DNA from: Microbacteriaceae bacterium
GTDB lineage: Bacteria; Actinomycetota; Actinomycetes; Actinomycetales; Microbacteriaceae
DNA: 64,000 bases
Assembly (NCBI GenBank): GCA_025465095.1
Contig: JAODME010000015.1
Location: 62,001 to 126,000, forward strand
Reading direction: 5' to 3'
Both the position numbers and the translations under genes were made by a program. The notes beneath the pieces were generated by a model, which was not told the DNA's origin, did not search any database, and was given only the letters and a program-made list of their open reading frames with translations. This document shows positions 50,239 to 59,200 of this stretch, in pieces. Within the stretch, counting starts at the first letter, position 1. Each line of letters opens with the position of its first letter.

Positions 50239-51825
50239 TCAGCCCATTTCGCCCGCCGGCTCCGCTGAGGCGCGTTCGCCGCGCACCTCCCACGGAGCCG
50301 TGATCGGGAAGTAGTCGTCGAGGAACGAGAGCACCGCGCTCGCCCGCTCCGCCGCATCGATCTCGGGAAAGCTTCCGTCGTTGAGGCAGAAGAAGTCGTG
50401 TGAGCGACGCTTGAGCAGCCGTTTCAACTCGCGCAACCCGTCGTAGGTAGTGGTGTCGACATACTTCACCCGCGCCTGCGTCTGCACGAACGCGCGGGCC
50501 GTCATGAGTGCGTAGTAGTGGTAGAACGAATTCGTCACCGAGATGTCGGTGGCGGAGCGGAATGCGCTCGCGCTGGTGCGCCGGAAGTCGTCGCTGAATT
50601 CTCGTTCCATCTCGAGCAGCACCGACTTGCGCAGCGGCGTAGCCGCATGCTCGAGATGCCGGGTGGTGATCTTGCCGAAGCGCTGCTCGAGCAGCCGACG
50701 GTTCACCCGTGCGGCGTTCTCGAATCCGCTCCGGCTGGGGTTGCTGTCTCCGAGGCCGATTCGAGTGGTCGCCTCGATGAACTTGGTCAGCCCGCCCGGC
50801 GAGAAGAACATCTCCGGTCCGACCGGACGACCGAAGAACATGTCGTCGTTGGAGTAGAGGAAATGTTCGCTGAGACCGGGAATGTGCTGCAGCTGGCTCT
50901 CGATCGCGTGCGAGTTGTGGGTGGGGAGCACGGACGGATCGACGAAAAACTCCTCGCTGCGCACGATCGTGACACCGGGGTGCTCGTCGAGCCAGGCCGG
51001 CACCGGTGAATCGGTGACGATGAAGATCCTTCTGATCCAGGGCGCGAACAGGTGCACAGAGCGCAGCGCGTACTTGAGTTCATCGATCTGCCGGAACCGC
51101 GCCTCGGCACTGTCGCCCTCGCCGACTACGTAGCTCTCCATCCGCTTCGCACGCGCTCGCTGCCAGTCGAGCGAGGCACCGTCCACCCAGGAGAACACGA
51201 TGTCGATGTCGAACGAGATGTCACTTGCGTGCTCGGCGAACATGCCTTCGAGGGTCGGCCAGGTCTGACCGTACAGGTCGACCTCGCCTTCGACGGCCTC
51301 CGTCGCCGGCAGGGTGGTGCGCATGAGCGCGTTCTCGGCAGGAGCGATGATCGCGTCATCCTTCCACTCCCATAGTTCGAGCCGCACTCCCGTGGCCGCC
51401 CCATAGCGCAGACGGCCTTGCGGTTCGATTCTGGGCCGGTAGAGGGTGAATGCGCGGGCCTTGGCGGCGGTCGCGAGCTTTCCATCGGCGACGAGCACAG
51501 GCGTCTGCCGCTCCAGCCCCTCCGCCCGCGAGTAGAACGGCTCGTTTGCGCACGCGGCCGCGAGGGCTGAGCGCAGTGGCTTGCGTGACGCCCAATCCAC
51601 CGCGAGCACCGGCCGGTCATCGCTGCCGCGGATGAGGAAGTAACGGATGTCTGCCTTCTCGAGCACGGAGCGCAGGAAGAGCAGGTCTTCGACCATCGAC
51701 TCGCGGGGAGTCAGGTGACCATTGATGAGGGTGAAGAGACCCTTGCGCACGACGACGTCGTTTCGCTTGATGACGCCGGGGGAAGCCAGCGATGGCACCA
51801 CTACGGGTGCGAGATTTTCGTTCAT
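50239..51825 (-). CDS. Stealth family sugar-phosphotransferase-like protein
   Basis: This 528-residue protein has the four conserved Stealth regions. CR1 is DIDIVFSWVDGAS; CR2 RFRQIDELKYALRSVHLF with APWIRRIFIVTD; CR3 contains SHAIESQLQHIPGL followed by FLYSNDDMFFGRP; CR4 is near YYALMTARAF. Stealth proteins transfer hexose-1-phosphate onto polysaccharide chains, as in capsule polymerases of pathogens. No transmembrane segment is clear. It stands alone, with no other capsule or cell wall polymer genes around it, so its acceptor is unknown. Confidence 0.9.
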   Translation of the reverse strand: MNENLAPVVVPSLASPGVIKRNDVVVRKGLFTLINGHLTPRESMVEDLLFLRSVLEKADIRYFLIRGSDDRPVLAVDWASRKPLRSALAAACANEPFYSRAEGLERQTPVLVADGKLATAAKARAFTLYRPRIEPQGRLRYGAATGVRLELWEWKDDAIIAPAENALMRTTLPATEAVEGEVDLYGQTWPTLEGMFAEHASDISFDIDIVFSWVDGASLDWQRARAKRMESYVVGEGDSAEARFRQIDELKYALRSVHLFAPWIRRIFIVTDSPVPAWLDEHPGVTIVRSEEFFVDPSVLPTHNSHAIESQLQHIPGLSEHFLYSNDDMFFGRPVGPEMFFSPGGLTKFIEATTRIGLGDSNPSRSGFENAARVNRRLLEQRFGKITTRHLEHAATPLRKSVLLEMEREFSDDFRRTSASAFRSATDISVTNSFYHYYALMTARAFVQTQARVKYVDTTTYDGLRELKRLLKRRSHDFFCLNDGSFPEIDAAERASAVLSFLDDYFPITAPWEVRGERASAEPAGEMG

Positions 51826-51933
51826 GGGAGGCCCATCGTTCGAGCCTGGCCCGGTACACCGCGATTGCGGCTCGAACCCTCAGCTCCTTCCATTATCACC
51901 TGCGCTCGACAGTCGCGCTTCGTGTCCGCTTCG

Positions 51934-52281
51934 TTACCGTCGATTCCGGTCGTCGGGGTTCTCGGTCGTGATCAGAATGCCGCTCACGATGAACACGAGC
52001 GCGGCGACGAATTGCATCGCCTTCCAGACCTCGTCAACGAATTGCACCGGGACGACGGGGTTCCAGGCGACTGCGATCGGCACCAGCACGACGAGCCACC
52101 ACCACTGCCGAGCCTGCCAGGCGAACACGGCGACTATGAGCGCGAGGATGCTGACGACATACAGGACCCAGGTGAACCCGTCGGTTCCGACGAGAGCGGA
52201 CGCCGCAAGGAGAACGATCGCGGCGAGAACCGCCGGGACGAGTGCCGTGCGCCGGCGAGCGGGCGTGGGGTAGGAGGTCAC
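51934..52281 (-). CDS. Small membrane protein, DUF6804-like
   Basis: This 115-residue protein has four membrane segments (about 12-32, 37-54, 60-76 and 88-106) rich in Val, Ile, Ala and Trp, the last ending VFIVSGILITTENPDDRN. It resembles the actinobacterial DUF6804 family; its function is unknown. The start is GTG at 52281, six bases after a TAACCT box, which fixes the start without a ribosome-binding site. Confidence 0.7.
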   Translation of the reverse strand: MTSYPTPARRRTALVPAVLAAIVLLAASALVGTDGFTWVLYVVSILALIVAVFAWQARQWWWLVVLVPIAVAWNPVVPVQFVDEVWKAMQFVAALVFIVSGILITTENPDDRNRR

Positions 52282-52287
52282 CGCCTA

Positions 52288-52293
52288 AGGTTA
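52288..52293 (-). promoter_or_regulatory. -10 box for a leaderless start of the DUF6804-like gene
   Basis: On the reverse strand TAACCT (TANNNT) ends six bases before the GTG at 52281. It overlaps the last codons of the upstream FAD-Rieske gene, whose stop lies at 52291. Confidence 0.5.
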
Positions 52294-53757
52294 GCTCGCC
52301 AAGTCCCGTTTAGCCGGGCCTTCGAGTCGGGTGCCGTCCGCCGCGAACCGCGAGCCGTGCGCCGGGCAGTCCCAGCTCTTCTCCGAGTCGTTCCAGGTGA
52401 CGATCGCGGCCATGTGGCTGCAGATCGCCGACAGTTCGCACGTCACGCCGCCGAGCGTCGAGACTGCCGTCGGGCGCAGCCGCGAGCGGCCGACCACCCC
52501 GTTCCCCTCCACCGGTGACGCATCGGGCAGCGCCGTCGACAGTGCGCGTCCGTATCCTTTCACGTACCACCAGCCTGCTGCGGCGCCACGGCCGAGTCCC
52601 GTCGCCAGTGCGCGCGGCATCGTGATGCGATGGTGCAGGACCTTCTGCCAGTCGGAGTTCTCCCCGAGGATGTCGGCGACGAGGGTGAGCGAGGCGGCTA
52701 CGCCGCCTGTCATCCCCCACTTGTCATAACCGGTGGCGAGGAAGATTCGTCCCCTCCCACGTGGAAGCCAACCGACGAAGGGAACGTGATGCGCCGGGCT
52801 GTAGTCCTGCGCGGACCAGGAGTGTGTGCGCACGGCACCGGGCCAGTACCGTTCCGTCCACGCCGTCAGGTCGTCGACCTGTCGCTGCGGCGATGAATCG
52901 CGGCCGACCACGTGACCGTTGCCGCCCGTGACGAGAAGGCCACGGTGAGTGCGGATGCTGCGTGTCGGGGACTCGGCGCTCAGATACATGCCTGCGGGCA
53001 GCAACCCTTCGGGCACCTCGAACGCCTGACCGTAGCTGCGCTGCGCCTCGACCTTCGCGAAATACAGGCCGCGATCGAGGACAGGCGTTCCGGTGGCGAG
53101 TACGACGTGAGCCGCGGTGACCTCGCCGCCGCTCGTGACGACCCGTGCCGGATTGCTGGCACGAACCGCGAGCACCCTGGCTCCCTCGTGAATGACGCCG
53201 CCCAACTCGCGCAGCTCTGCGGCGAGCGCCGCGAGGAGGTCGAGTGGGTTGAACTGTGCCTGATCGGGTAGCGCGACGGCGGCGAAGGTGGGAAACGGCA
53301 GCCCGGCATCCGGAAGTATCCGCGCGTCGAGACCGACCGAGCGGGCGAGCTCGTACTCCCGCTCGACCTTCCATACGGCTTCGCGCGTGCTCGCGTAGGT
53401 GTATGCGGCCCTGCGCTCCACGGGCACGCCGCGCGTCTCGGTGTATTCCATCAGCCAGTGGAACGCGGCACGGTTGCCGTCGGCGTAGGCCTGCAGCATC
53501 CCCTGGTAGCCGTGCGACCGGATCCTCTGGAAGTGGGTGCCTTGCAGCTGGCTGATCTTCGCCGTCGTGTTGCCTGTCGTGACCGCGCCGACGGTGCGCG
53601 CCTCGAGCACACCGACCCGGCGGCCGCGCCGGGCCAGCAGGACTGCGGACACGAGCCCGGTGATCCCCGCGCCGACGACGACTTCGTCATATTCGGCACC
53701 GGACACGAAGGGGTCGGTGGGAATCGGTCGGGGGTTGTCCAGCCACAGCGACTTCAT
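52291..53757 (-). CDS. FAD-dependent oxidoreductase with C-terminal Rieske domain
   Basis: This 488-residue protein combines a DadA-like FAD oxidoreductase (VVVGAGITGLVSAVLLARRG at about 27-46; GRIFLATGYDKWGMTGG near 350) with a C-terminal Rieske 2Fe-2S domain (about 410-488). The cluster ligands are Cys446 and His448 (ICSHM) and Cys464 and His467 (CPAHG), all present. The same domain pairing is seen in the uncharacterised YhfW-type proteins. No membrane segment is visible. The substrate is unknown. It ends next to the DUF6804-like gene, which has its own promoter. Confidence 0.9.
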   Translation of the reverse strand: MKSLWLDNPRPIPTDPFVSGAEYDEVVVGAGITGLVSAVLLARRGRRVGVLEARTVGAVTTGNTTAKISQLQGTHFQRIRSHGYQGMLQAYADGNRAAFHWLMEYTETRGVPVERRAAYTYASTREAVWKVEREYELARSVGLDARILPDAGLPFPTFAAVALPDQAQFNPLDLLAALAAELRELGGVIHEGARVLAVRASNPARVVTSGGEVTAAHVVLATGTPVLDRGLYFAKVEAQRSYGQAFEVPEGLLPAGMYLSAESPTRSIRTHRGLLVTGGNGHVVGRDSSPQRQVDDLTAWTERYWPGAVRTHSWSAQDYSPAHHVPFVGWLPRGRGRIFLATGYDKWGMTGGVAASLTLVADILGENSDWQKVLHHRITMPRALATGLGRGAAAGWWYVKGYGRALSTALPDASPVEGNGVVGRSRLRPTAVSTLGGVTCELSAICSHMAAIVTWNDSEKSWDCPAHGSRFAADGTRLEGPAKRDLAS

Positions 53758-53806
53758 CGTGCTCCTCAGGCGGGCAGTGCCGGCTCGCGCTCGTCCGGCT
53801 CGGGCT

Positions 53807-54451
53807 TCAGCGCTCCGGTCGGGCGTACTGGTCGGGGCGGATGATCTGAATCGGCGTCGTCATCGGCGGCAGCTCGCGCAGCCGCGCGAGAGCGGGGCGA
53901 AGCTCGGTCAGCCAGGCCTCGTAGCCGGCATCGTTGAGGTGCAGCCGGTCGTTTGTGTATGCGGGGTTGAGTTCACCGTCCTCGAGGGCGAGAACGGCCC
54001 AGAGGTCGAGGAACTGCGCCTTGACGGTCGAGGAGAACTGCCGCAGGTGGATGTTCGTCTCTTGAATGCGATGGGCGTATTCCCTGCCTCGCGGCATGAC
54101 CGACTGAACGAGCATTCGCGCACCTGGGAGTTCGCGTCGGAGCGTGACGCAGATTGTCTCGACGTTGCGCACCAGGTGCTCGACGGTCTGACGCGTACCG
54201 AGATCGTTCGTACCGATGAGCAGCACGATCTCGTCGGGCTTCTCGGCGACGACCTCATCGAGGCGGGCGAGCAGATCGTCGGTCGTGCTGCCACCGCGAG
54301 CGAGGTTGACCACTCGCTGGTCGGCGAACCATTCGGACCAATTGCCGTCCTGGGTGATGCTGTCTCCAAGAAAGACCACCTTGTCCCTGCCGTCGTCGGC
54401 CGGTTCGTGGCTCGCCGTGGAATCGTCGGGAACAGCGGATGAGTTCGTCAT
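53807..54451 (-). CDS. SGNH/GDSL-type esterase
   Basis: This 214-residue hydrolase has the GDSL block I (VVFLGDSITQDG) with the catalytic Ser, block II Gly (LARGGSTTDD), block III GTNDLG and block V Asp-x-x-His (NDRLHLND). No signal peptide is visible, so the enzyme appears cytosolic, although the N-terminal 25 residues are polar and low-complexity. The ATG at 54451 has GGGGAGG upstream; an earlier in-frame ATG would add 25 residues. The substrate is unknown. Confidence 0.9.
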   Translation of the reverse strand: MTNSSAVPDDSTASHEPADDGRDKVVFLGDSITQDGNWSEWFADQRVVNLARGGSTTDDLLARLDEVVAEKPDEIVLLIGTNDLGTRQTVEHLVRNVETICVTLRRELPGARMLVQSVMPRGREYAHRIQETNIHLRQFSSTVKAQFLDLWAVLALEDGELNPAYTNDRLHLNDAGYEAWLTELRPALARLRELPPMTTPIQIIRPDQYARPER

Positions 54452-54544
54452 TGGTGGGGCCTCCCCGTTAGTCGCTCGTGGGAGCAGCGTCCCTCCATTC
54501 TGCTGGAGGTCGCTGGGAATCTCCACCGGCTCCGGCCACCGCCG

Positions 54545-55486
54545 TCAGCTCGATCGGCGCCGAACTCCCAGCAGCTCCCTGCGGCCACGCTCAGCGAATC
54601 GCATGATCAGGACGGCGCCGATTACCAGAACGGCAAGCACGAAACCGCCTGCCGGGGCCTCCTTGCTAGCCGCGAGGGCCACCATTGTCTGAGCCAGTTC
54701 GGACTCCGGGGCGACACTTCTCGGAGCGGAGTCGCTTTCGCGATCGCGGCTCGCGAAAGATCCGACGCCGGGGCGGATGATCGGGGAATCGCGGGAGGTG
54801 CCGGGCCTGTCGGCTGCGACATCAGCCTTCTCCTCCGCCGCGGCATCCGCCTTCTCGTGGAGCTTCTCGCCTGCTGGCGGGGCCTCCGGCGCGGCGGCGA
54901 CGGGCTCGTCTGCTTCCGCCGGCGCCGTTGTGGGCTCCGGCTCCGGTTCCGGTTCCGGCTCGGGGGCAGGAGCCGCGGAACGGGAGCGGGTCAGCTCGGG
55001 TGATGGGACGGCGGAGCTGACCGAACCGGGGTACGACGCGAAGACCTCGACGCCCCACGTCGTTTCCCCCGCAGAGACGAACGCGATCCCGATGTCGGTG
55101 TAGTTGCCGAGAATGTTGCCTCGATGGCCGTCGGAGTCCATCCATGCCCGGTGCATCGACGCGCCATCCGACTGGCCGCGGGCGATATTCTCAGCGACGG
55201 AGCTCCAGCCTCCGGAGATCTGGTTCGAGTAGTCGGGATTGTGCTTCATCGTGCCCGAGGCTGCCATCTGATTCGCCCAGTCGAGGGCCACGCGGTCCAT
55301 CTGGCTGTTGCGGGAAAGCGGGGGTTGGCCGTTCGCCGCCCGGTCTTTGTTGACGAGCGCGTGAATCGATTCCGGCTCTCCGGCGTTGGCCGGGCTCGCA
55401 GGCCCGGCGATCACGCCGAACATGGCGAGAGCCGCGACAATCGTTGCTGCGGAGAGCGCGCGGTAAGGTATCCCCCGAAAAGACAT
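54545..55486 (-). CDS. Secreted/surface CAP (SCP-like) domain protein
   Basis: This 313-residue protein has a signal peptide (about 1-35, ending ASPANAG), then a CAP domain (about 38-155) with SIHALVNKDRAANGQPPL, the histidine in MKHNPDY, SVAENIARG and WMDSDGHRGNILG. A Pro/Glu repeat (EPEPEPEPEPE) and a long Ala/Glu linker follow, and a single membrane segment (FVLAVLVIGAVLIMRF) and a basic tail end it. The layout suggests an extracellular domain on a stalk tethered to the membrane. Its role is unknown. TAGGGT six bases before the ATG suggests a leaderless start. Confidence 0.88.
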   Translation of the reverse strand: MSFRGIPYRALSAATIVAALAMFGVIAGPASPANAGEPESIHALVNKDRAANGQPPLSRNSQMDRVALDWANQMAASGTMKHNPDYSNQISGGWSSVAENIARGQSDGASMHRAWMDSDGHRGNILGNYTDIGIAFVSAGETTWGVEVFASYPGSVSSAVPSPELTRSRSAAPAPEPEPEPEPEPTTAPAEADEPVAAAPEAPPAGEKLHEKADAAAEEKADVAADRPGTSRDSPIIRPGVGSFASRDRESDSAPRSVAPESELAQTMVALAASKEAPAGGFVLAVLVIGAVLIMRFAERGRRELLGVRRRSS

Positions 55487-55492
55487 CCGTCA

Positions 55493-55498
55493 ACCCTA
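55493..55498 (-). promoter_or_regulatory. -10 box for a leaderless start of the CAP protein gene
   Basis: On the reverse strand TAGGGT ends six bases before the ATG at 55486. It is the same hexamer as upstream of ribokinase. Confidence 0.5.
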
Positions 55499-55756
55499 GA
55501 CGATCTAGTTTTCTTTCTTCGACGCCAGGTGCTGTATCGGCACAAGGGGCACGCAACGTCCACATCGGAACATCTGCGTTCCGCACACGAATTGTTCCTT
55601 CATTCTGCGCGAAACACCCACTTTCTCCGCTCTAGGCATAGGAGGAAGCGGCGAGCCCTGTTGGTCATGACGTGCTGCAATCTCCGCAGCGCGGAGCTTG
55701 AGCGCATCACGCGCCGGCACCGCGAATGGCCAAATGGGACGCTCAATCTCGTCAGC

Positions 55757-56611
55757 TCAGATGATGCCCTTAGGGTGCCAGACGGTCTTGGTCTCGGTGA
55801 AGAAGGTGATGCGTTCGAGGGAAGGGGCCGGAACGCCTACCTCCGGCGCAAGCACTCGCTTGAGTGTCTCGGCGGCCGCGATCTGCAGGTCGACCCATTC
55901 GAGCGAGCCTGCACCGGCGAGGTCGATCGCATTGACGTCGGCGTGGCTCGCGAGCCAGGGTGCGACCTCTGCCGCGGAACCCGTGAGGATGTTCACCACA
56001 CCGCCTGGCACATCGCTGGTCGCGAGGATCTCGCTGAAGCTGATGGCGCTGAGCGGCGCGGTCTCGCTGGCAAGCACGACGACGGTATTGCCGCTCACAA
56101 GCGCCGGGGCGACGACGCTCGCCAGTCCGAGCAGGGACGACTCCTGCGGCGCGACGATCGCGACGACCCCTGTCGACTCCGGCGTCGAGACGTTGAAGAA
56201 GGGGCCGCTCACGGGGTTGCCGTTGCCGGCCACCTGCACATACTTGTCCGCCCAACCGGCGTACCAGACCCAGACGTCGATCGCCGCGTCCACCTGCCGC
56301 TCGGCTGCTGAGACGCTTACGCCCTCTGATGCGCGAATCTCGTCGACGAACTGGGCACGACGTCCCTCGAGCAGTTCGGCGATGCGGTAGAGAACCTGAC
56401 CGCGATTGTAACCGGTGGCACCAGACCAACCTGTCACGGCCGCACGTGCGGCGACGACGGCCTCGCGTGCGTCCTTTCTGGACGCCTTGGCGACGTTGGC
56501 GAGGAACGTTCCCTTCGCGGTCGCTATCTCGTAGACGCGACCTGACTCGCTGCGCGGGAACTTACCGCCAATGTAGAGCTTGTAGGTCTTCGGTATGACG
56601 AGGCGGTTCAC
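55757..56611 (-). CDS. Non-catalytic aldehyde dehydrogenase-like protein (second ALDH domain)
   Basis: This 284-residue protein is like the N-terminal, NAD-binding half of an aldehyde dehydrogenase: YKLYIGGKFPRSESGRVYEI, GQVLYRIAELLEGRR, GVVAIVAPQESSLLGLASVV and ETAPLSAISF. It ends before the region that carries the catalytic Cys and Glu-containing loops, so it cannot be an active ALDH by itself. It starts at ATG 56611, overlapping the stop of the full ALDH by four bases. The pair equals in length and order the two domains of the single-chain ALDH16 family, in which the second domain is also inactive. See findings. Confidence 0.75.
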   Translation of the reverse strand: MNRLVIPKTYKLYIGGKFPRSESGRVYEIATAKGTFLANVAKASRKDAREAVVAARAAVTGWSGATGYNRGQVLYRIAELLEGRRAQFVDEIRASEGVSVSAAERQVDAAIDVWVWYAGWADKYVQVAGNGNPVSGPFFNVSTPESTGVVAIVAPQESSLLGLASVVAPALVSGNTVVVLASETAPLSAISFSEILATSDVPGGVVNILTGSAAEVAPWLASHADVNAIDLAGAGSLEWVDLQIAAAETLKRVLAPEVGVPAPSLERITFFTETKTVWHPKGII

Positions 56612-58083
56612 GCTCTGGCTCCCTCGCTCGGTACCGGCGAGTTCCAGCCGCGTGCTTCCAAATAGGCGGCAAGTCCGTGCCTGCCACCCTCGCGGCCGTA
56701 TCCAGACTCCTTGTACCCACCGAACGGGCTCGCGGGATCGAACTGGTTGAATGTGTTGGCCCAGACGACACCCGCCCGCAGCTTGTCGGCGACTCCGAGG
56801 ATGCGGCTGCCCTTGTCACTCCAGATTCCTGCGGAGAGACCGTAGGGGGTGTTGTTGGCCTTCGCGATCGCCTCGGCCGGGGTGCGGAACGTGAGCACGC
56901 TGAGCACAGGACCGAAAATCTCCTCACGGGCTATTCGGTGACTGGTCGACACGTTGGTGAAGATGGTAGGCGCGAACCAGAACCCGGTGGTCGGAAGTTC
57001 GCACGCGGGGCTCCACCGTTCGGCGCCCTCCTGTTCTCCTACCTCGGAGAGTTCCTGGATGCGTTCGAGCTGCTGCCTGGAGTTGATCGCCCCGACGTCG
57101 GTGTTCTTGTCGAGCGGGTCGCCGACACGGAGCGTCGACAGGCGGTGCTTGAGTCTGGAGATGACCTCGTCGTGCACGTTCTCCTGCACGAGCAGCCGCG
57201 ACCCGGCGCAGCAGACGTGGCCCTGGTTGAAGAAGATGCCGTTGACGATCCCTTCGATGGCCTGGTCGATCGGCGCGTCGTCGAAGACGATGTTCGCGGC
57301 CTTTCCGCCCAGCTCAAGGGTGAGCTTCTTGCCGGTGCCCGCGGTCGATTTCGCGATGGCGCGGCCGACTGCCGTGGATCCGGTGAACGCAACCTTGTTG
57401 ACGTCACCATGGTTGACGAGGGCCTTTCCGGTGTCGCCGGCGCCGGTGATGATATTGACGACACCGGGCGGCAGGTCAGCCTGCTGCAGGATCTCAGCGA
57501 AGATGAGCGCCGTGAGCGGCGTCGTCTCGGCGGGCTTCAGCACGACGGTGTTGCCCGCGGCGAGTGCCGGGGCGATCTTCCAGGCGAGCATCAGCAGGGG
57601 AAAGTTCCACGGTATGACCTGCGCGGCGACGCCGAGCGCGCGCGGTGAAGGCCCAAGGCCGGCGTAGTCGAGCTTGTCCGCCCAACCGGCGTAGTAGAAA
57701 AACCAGGCGGCGACGAGCGGGATGTCGACATCCCTGCTCTCCTTGATGGGTTTTCCGTTATCGAGGCTCTCGGCGACCGCGAGTTCGCGGGCGCGTTCCT
57801 GCACGAGCCGGGCGATGCGGAACAGGTACTTGCCGCGATCGGCTCCTGACAGCTTCGACCAGGTGCGCTCGTAGGCGCGGCGGGCCGCGGTGACGGCAGC
57901 GTCGACATCCGCACCGTTGGCGTTCGCGATCTCCGCGATCGGCACCTCGGTTGCCGGCGAGATCGTCTGGAACGGCGTTCCCCTGCCGTCGACGAATGCG
58001 CCGTCGATGAACAGGCCGTAGCTCTTTCGCAGATTCAGAATCGCCGTCGACTCAGGCGCGGGTGCGTATTCGAGAAATGTCAT
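56608..58083 (-). CDS. Aldehyde dehydrogenase
   Basis: This 491-residue NAD(P)-dependent dehydrogenase oxidises an aldehyde to an acid. It contains VIPWNFPLLMLAWKIAPALAA, the Glu motif LTLELGGKAANIVFDD, the catalytic Cys in FFNQGHVCCAGS, and EEIFGPVLSVL. The gene lies three bases after deoC and overlaps the truncated ALDH-like gene, so the three form an operon. DeoC releases acetaldehyde, a plausible substrate for this enzyme. Confidence 0.92.
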   Translation of the reverse strand: MTFLEYAPAPESTAILNLRKSYGLFIDGAFVDGRGTPFQTISPATEVPIAEIANANGADVDAAVTAARRAYERTWSKLSGADRGKYLFRIARLVQERARELAVAESLDNGKPIKESRDVDIPLVAAWFFYYAGWADKLDYAGLGPSPRALGVAAQVIPWNFPLLMLAWKIAPALAAGNTVVLKPAETTPLTALIFAEILQQADLPPGVVNIITGAGDTGKALVNHGDVNKVAFTGSTAVGRAIAKSTAGTGKKLTLELGGKAANIVFDDAPIDQAIEGIVNGIFFNQGHVCCAGSRLLVQENVHDEVISRLKHRLSTLRVGDPLDKNTDVGAINSRQQLERIQELSEVGEQEGAERWSPACELPTTGFWFAPTIFTNVSTSHRIAREEIFGPVLSVLTFRTPAEAIAKANNTPYGLSAGIWSDKGSRILGVADKLRAGVVWANTFNQFDPASPFGGYKESGYGREGGRHGLAAYLEARGWNSPVPSEGARA

Positions 58084-58086
58084 CGG

Positions 58087-59100
58087 TCAGTCAATCGTCA
58101 CGTAGTCGGGGCCGGAGTAGCGGCCGGTGCGGAGCTTCTGGCGCTGGAGTAACACATCGTTGAGCAGGCTCGAGGCACCGAAGCGGAACAGGTGCGGCTG
58201 CAGCCACTGTTCACCGACGGTCTCGGCGACGGTCACGAGGTACTTGATCGCGTCCTTCGAGGTGCGGATGCCACCGGCCGGTTTGACGCCGATTCGCTCG
58301 CCCGTGAGCCGGTACCAGTCGCCGACGACCTGCAGCATGAGCAGGGTGACGGGAAGTGTCGCGGCTGGCGTGACCTTTCCCGTGGACGTCTTGATGAAGT
58401 CGCCGCCCGCGAGGATCGAGAGCCAGGACGCGCGGCGCACGTTGTCGTAGGTGGTGAGTTCCCCGGTCTCGAGGATCACCTTCAGGTGCGCGTAACTGCC
58501 GTCCTCGCGGCGACACGCCTCCTTGACGGCGACGATTTGGTCGAAGACGAGTCCGTAGCGTCCGGACAGGAAGGCACCGCGGTCGATGACCATGTCGATC
58601 TCGTCGGCGCCGGCGACCACCGCTTCTGCGGTGTCGGCGATTTTCACCGACAGCGAAGCACGCCCGCTCGGGAAGGCGGTCGCCACCGCTGCGACGTTGA
58701 TACCGTCGTCACCACCGGCGCTGTGTGCGGAACCGAGCGCCGCCACGGCATCCGCGACCATGTCGCCGTAGACGCAGACGGCGGCGACGCGTGGAGTCGT
58801 GAGATCGGAGGCGTCCGGCGTTATCGCCTTCGCGACGAGCGAGCGAACCTTGCCCGGCGTGTCTGCTCCCTCGAGCGTGGTGAGATCGATGAGTTCGATG
58901 ATCTTGTCGAGGGCCCAAGCCTTCGACGTCGTCTTGATCGACCTGGCGCCGAGGGCGCCTGCCCGAGCCTCCAGGCCGACGGCGTCGACGCCGGGCAGAC
59001 CCTCGAGATGCAGTCGAAGGCTCTTCTCGGTGAGGTCGCCGCCGATGAGTTCGACGGCGCGTTCGGCGGGAGCGAGTGCAGTGTGTTTCATTGCCGTCAT
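58087..59100 (-). CDS. deoC: Deoxyribose-phosphate aldolase
   Basis: This 337-residue TIM-barrel aldolase splits 2-deoxyribose-5-phosphate into acetaldehyde and glyceraldehyde-3-phosphate. The Schiff-base lysine region FIKTSTGKVTPAATL and KPAGGIRTSKDAIKYL are typical, and AVCVYGDMVADAVAALG and EIDMVIDRGAFLSGRYG are family strands. It is longer than the 220-250 residue E. coli type and belongs to the long actinobacterial group. The ATG at 59100 is chosen because the domain begins there. It heads the deoC-ALDH-ALDH-like operon and probably links deoxynucleoside catabolism to aldehyde oxidation. Confidence 0.92.
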   Translation of the reverse strand: MTAMKHTALAPAERAVELIGGDLTEKSLRLHLEGLPGVDAVGLEARAGALGARSIKTTSKAWALDKIIELIDLTTLEGADTPGKVRSLVAKAITPDASDLTTPRVAAVCVYGDMVADAVAALGSAHSAGGDDGINVAAVATAFPSGRASLSVKIADTAEAVVAGADEIDMVIDRGAFLSGRYGLVFDQIVAVKEACRREDGSYAHLKVILETGELTTYDNVRRASWLSILAGGDFIKTSTGKVTPAATLPVTLLMLQVVGDWYRLTGERIGVKPAGGIRTSKDAIKYLVTVAETVGEQWLQPHLFRFGASSLLNDVLLQRQKLRTGRYSGPDYVTID

Positions 59101-59200
59101 GGCGTGACCCCATTGACTGCGCTGTTCTTCATGAGTTCTGGCTTTCGAGGGCGCCGGCCGGGCAGAATCCCCGGGGAGAGCGGCAAGAACCAATTCTGCA

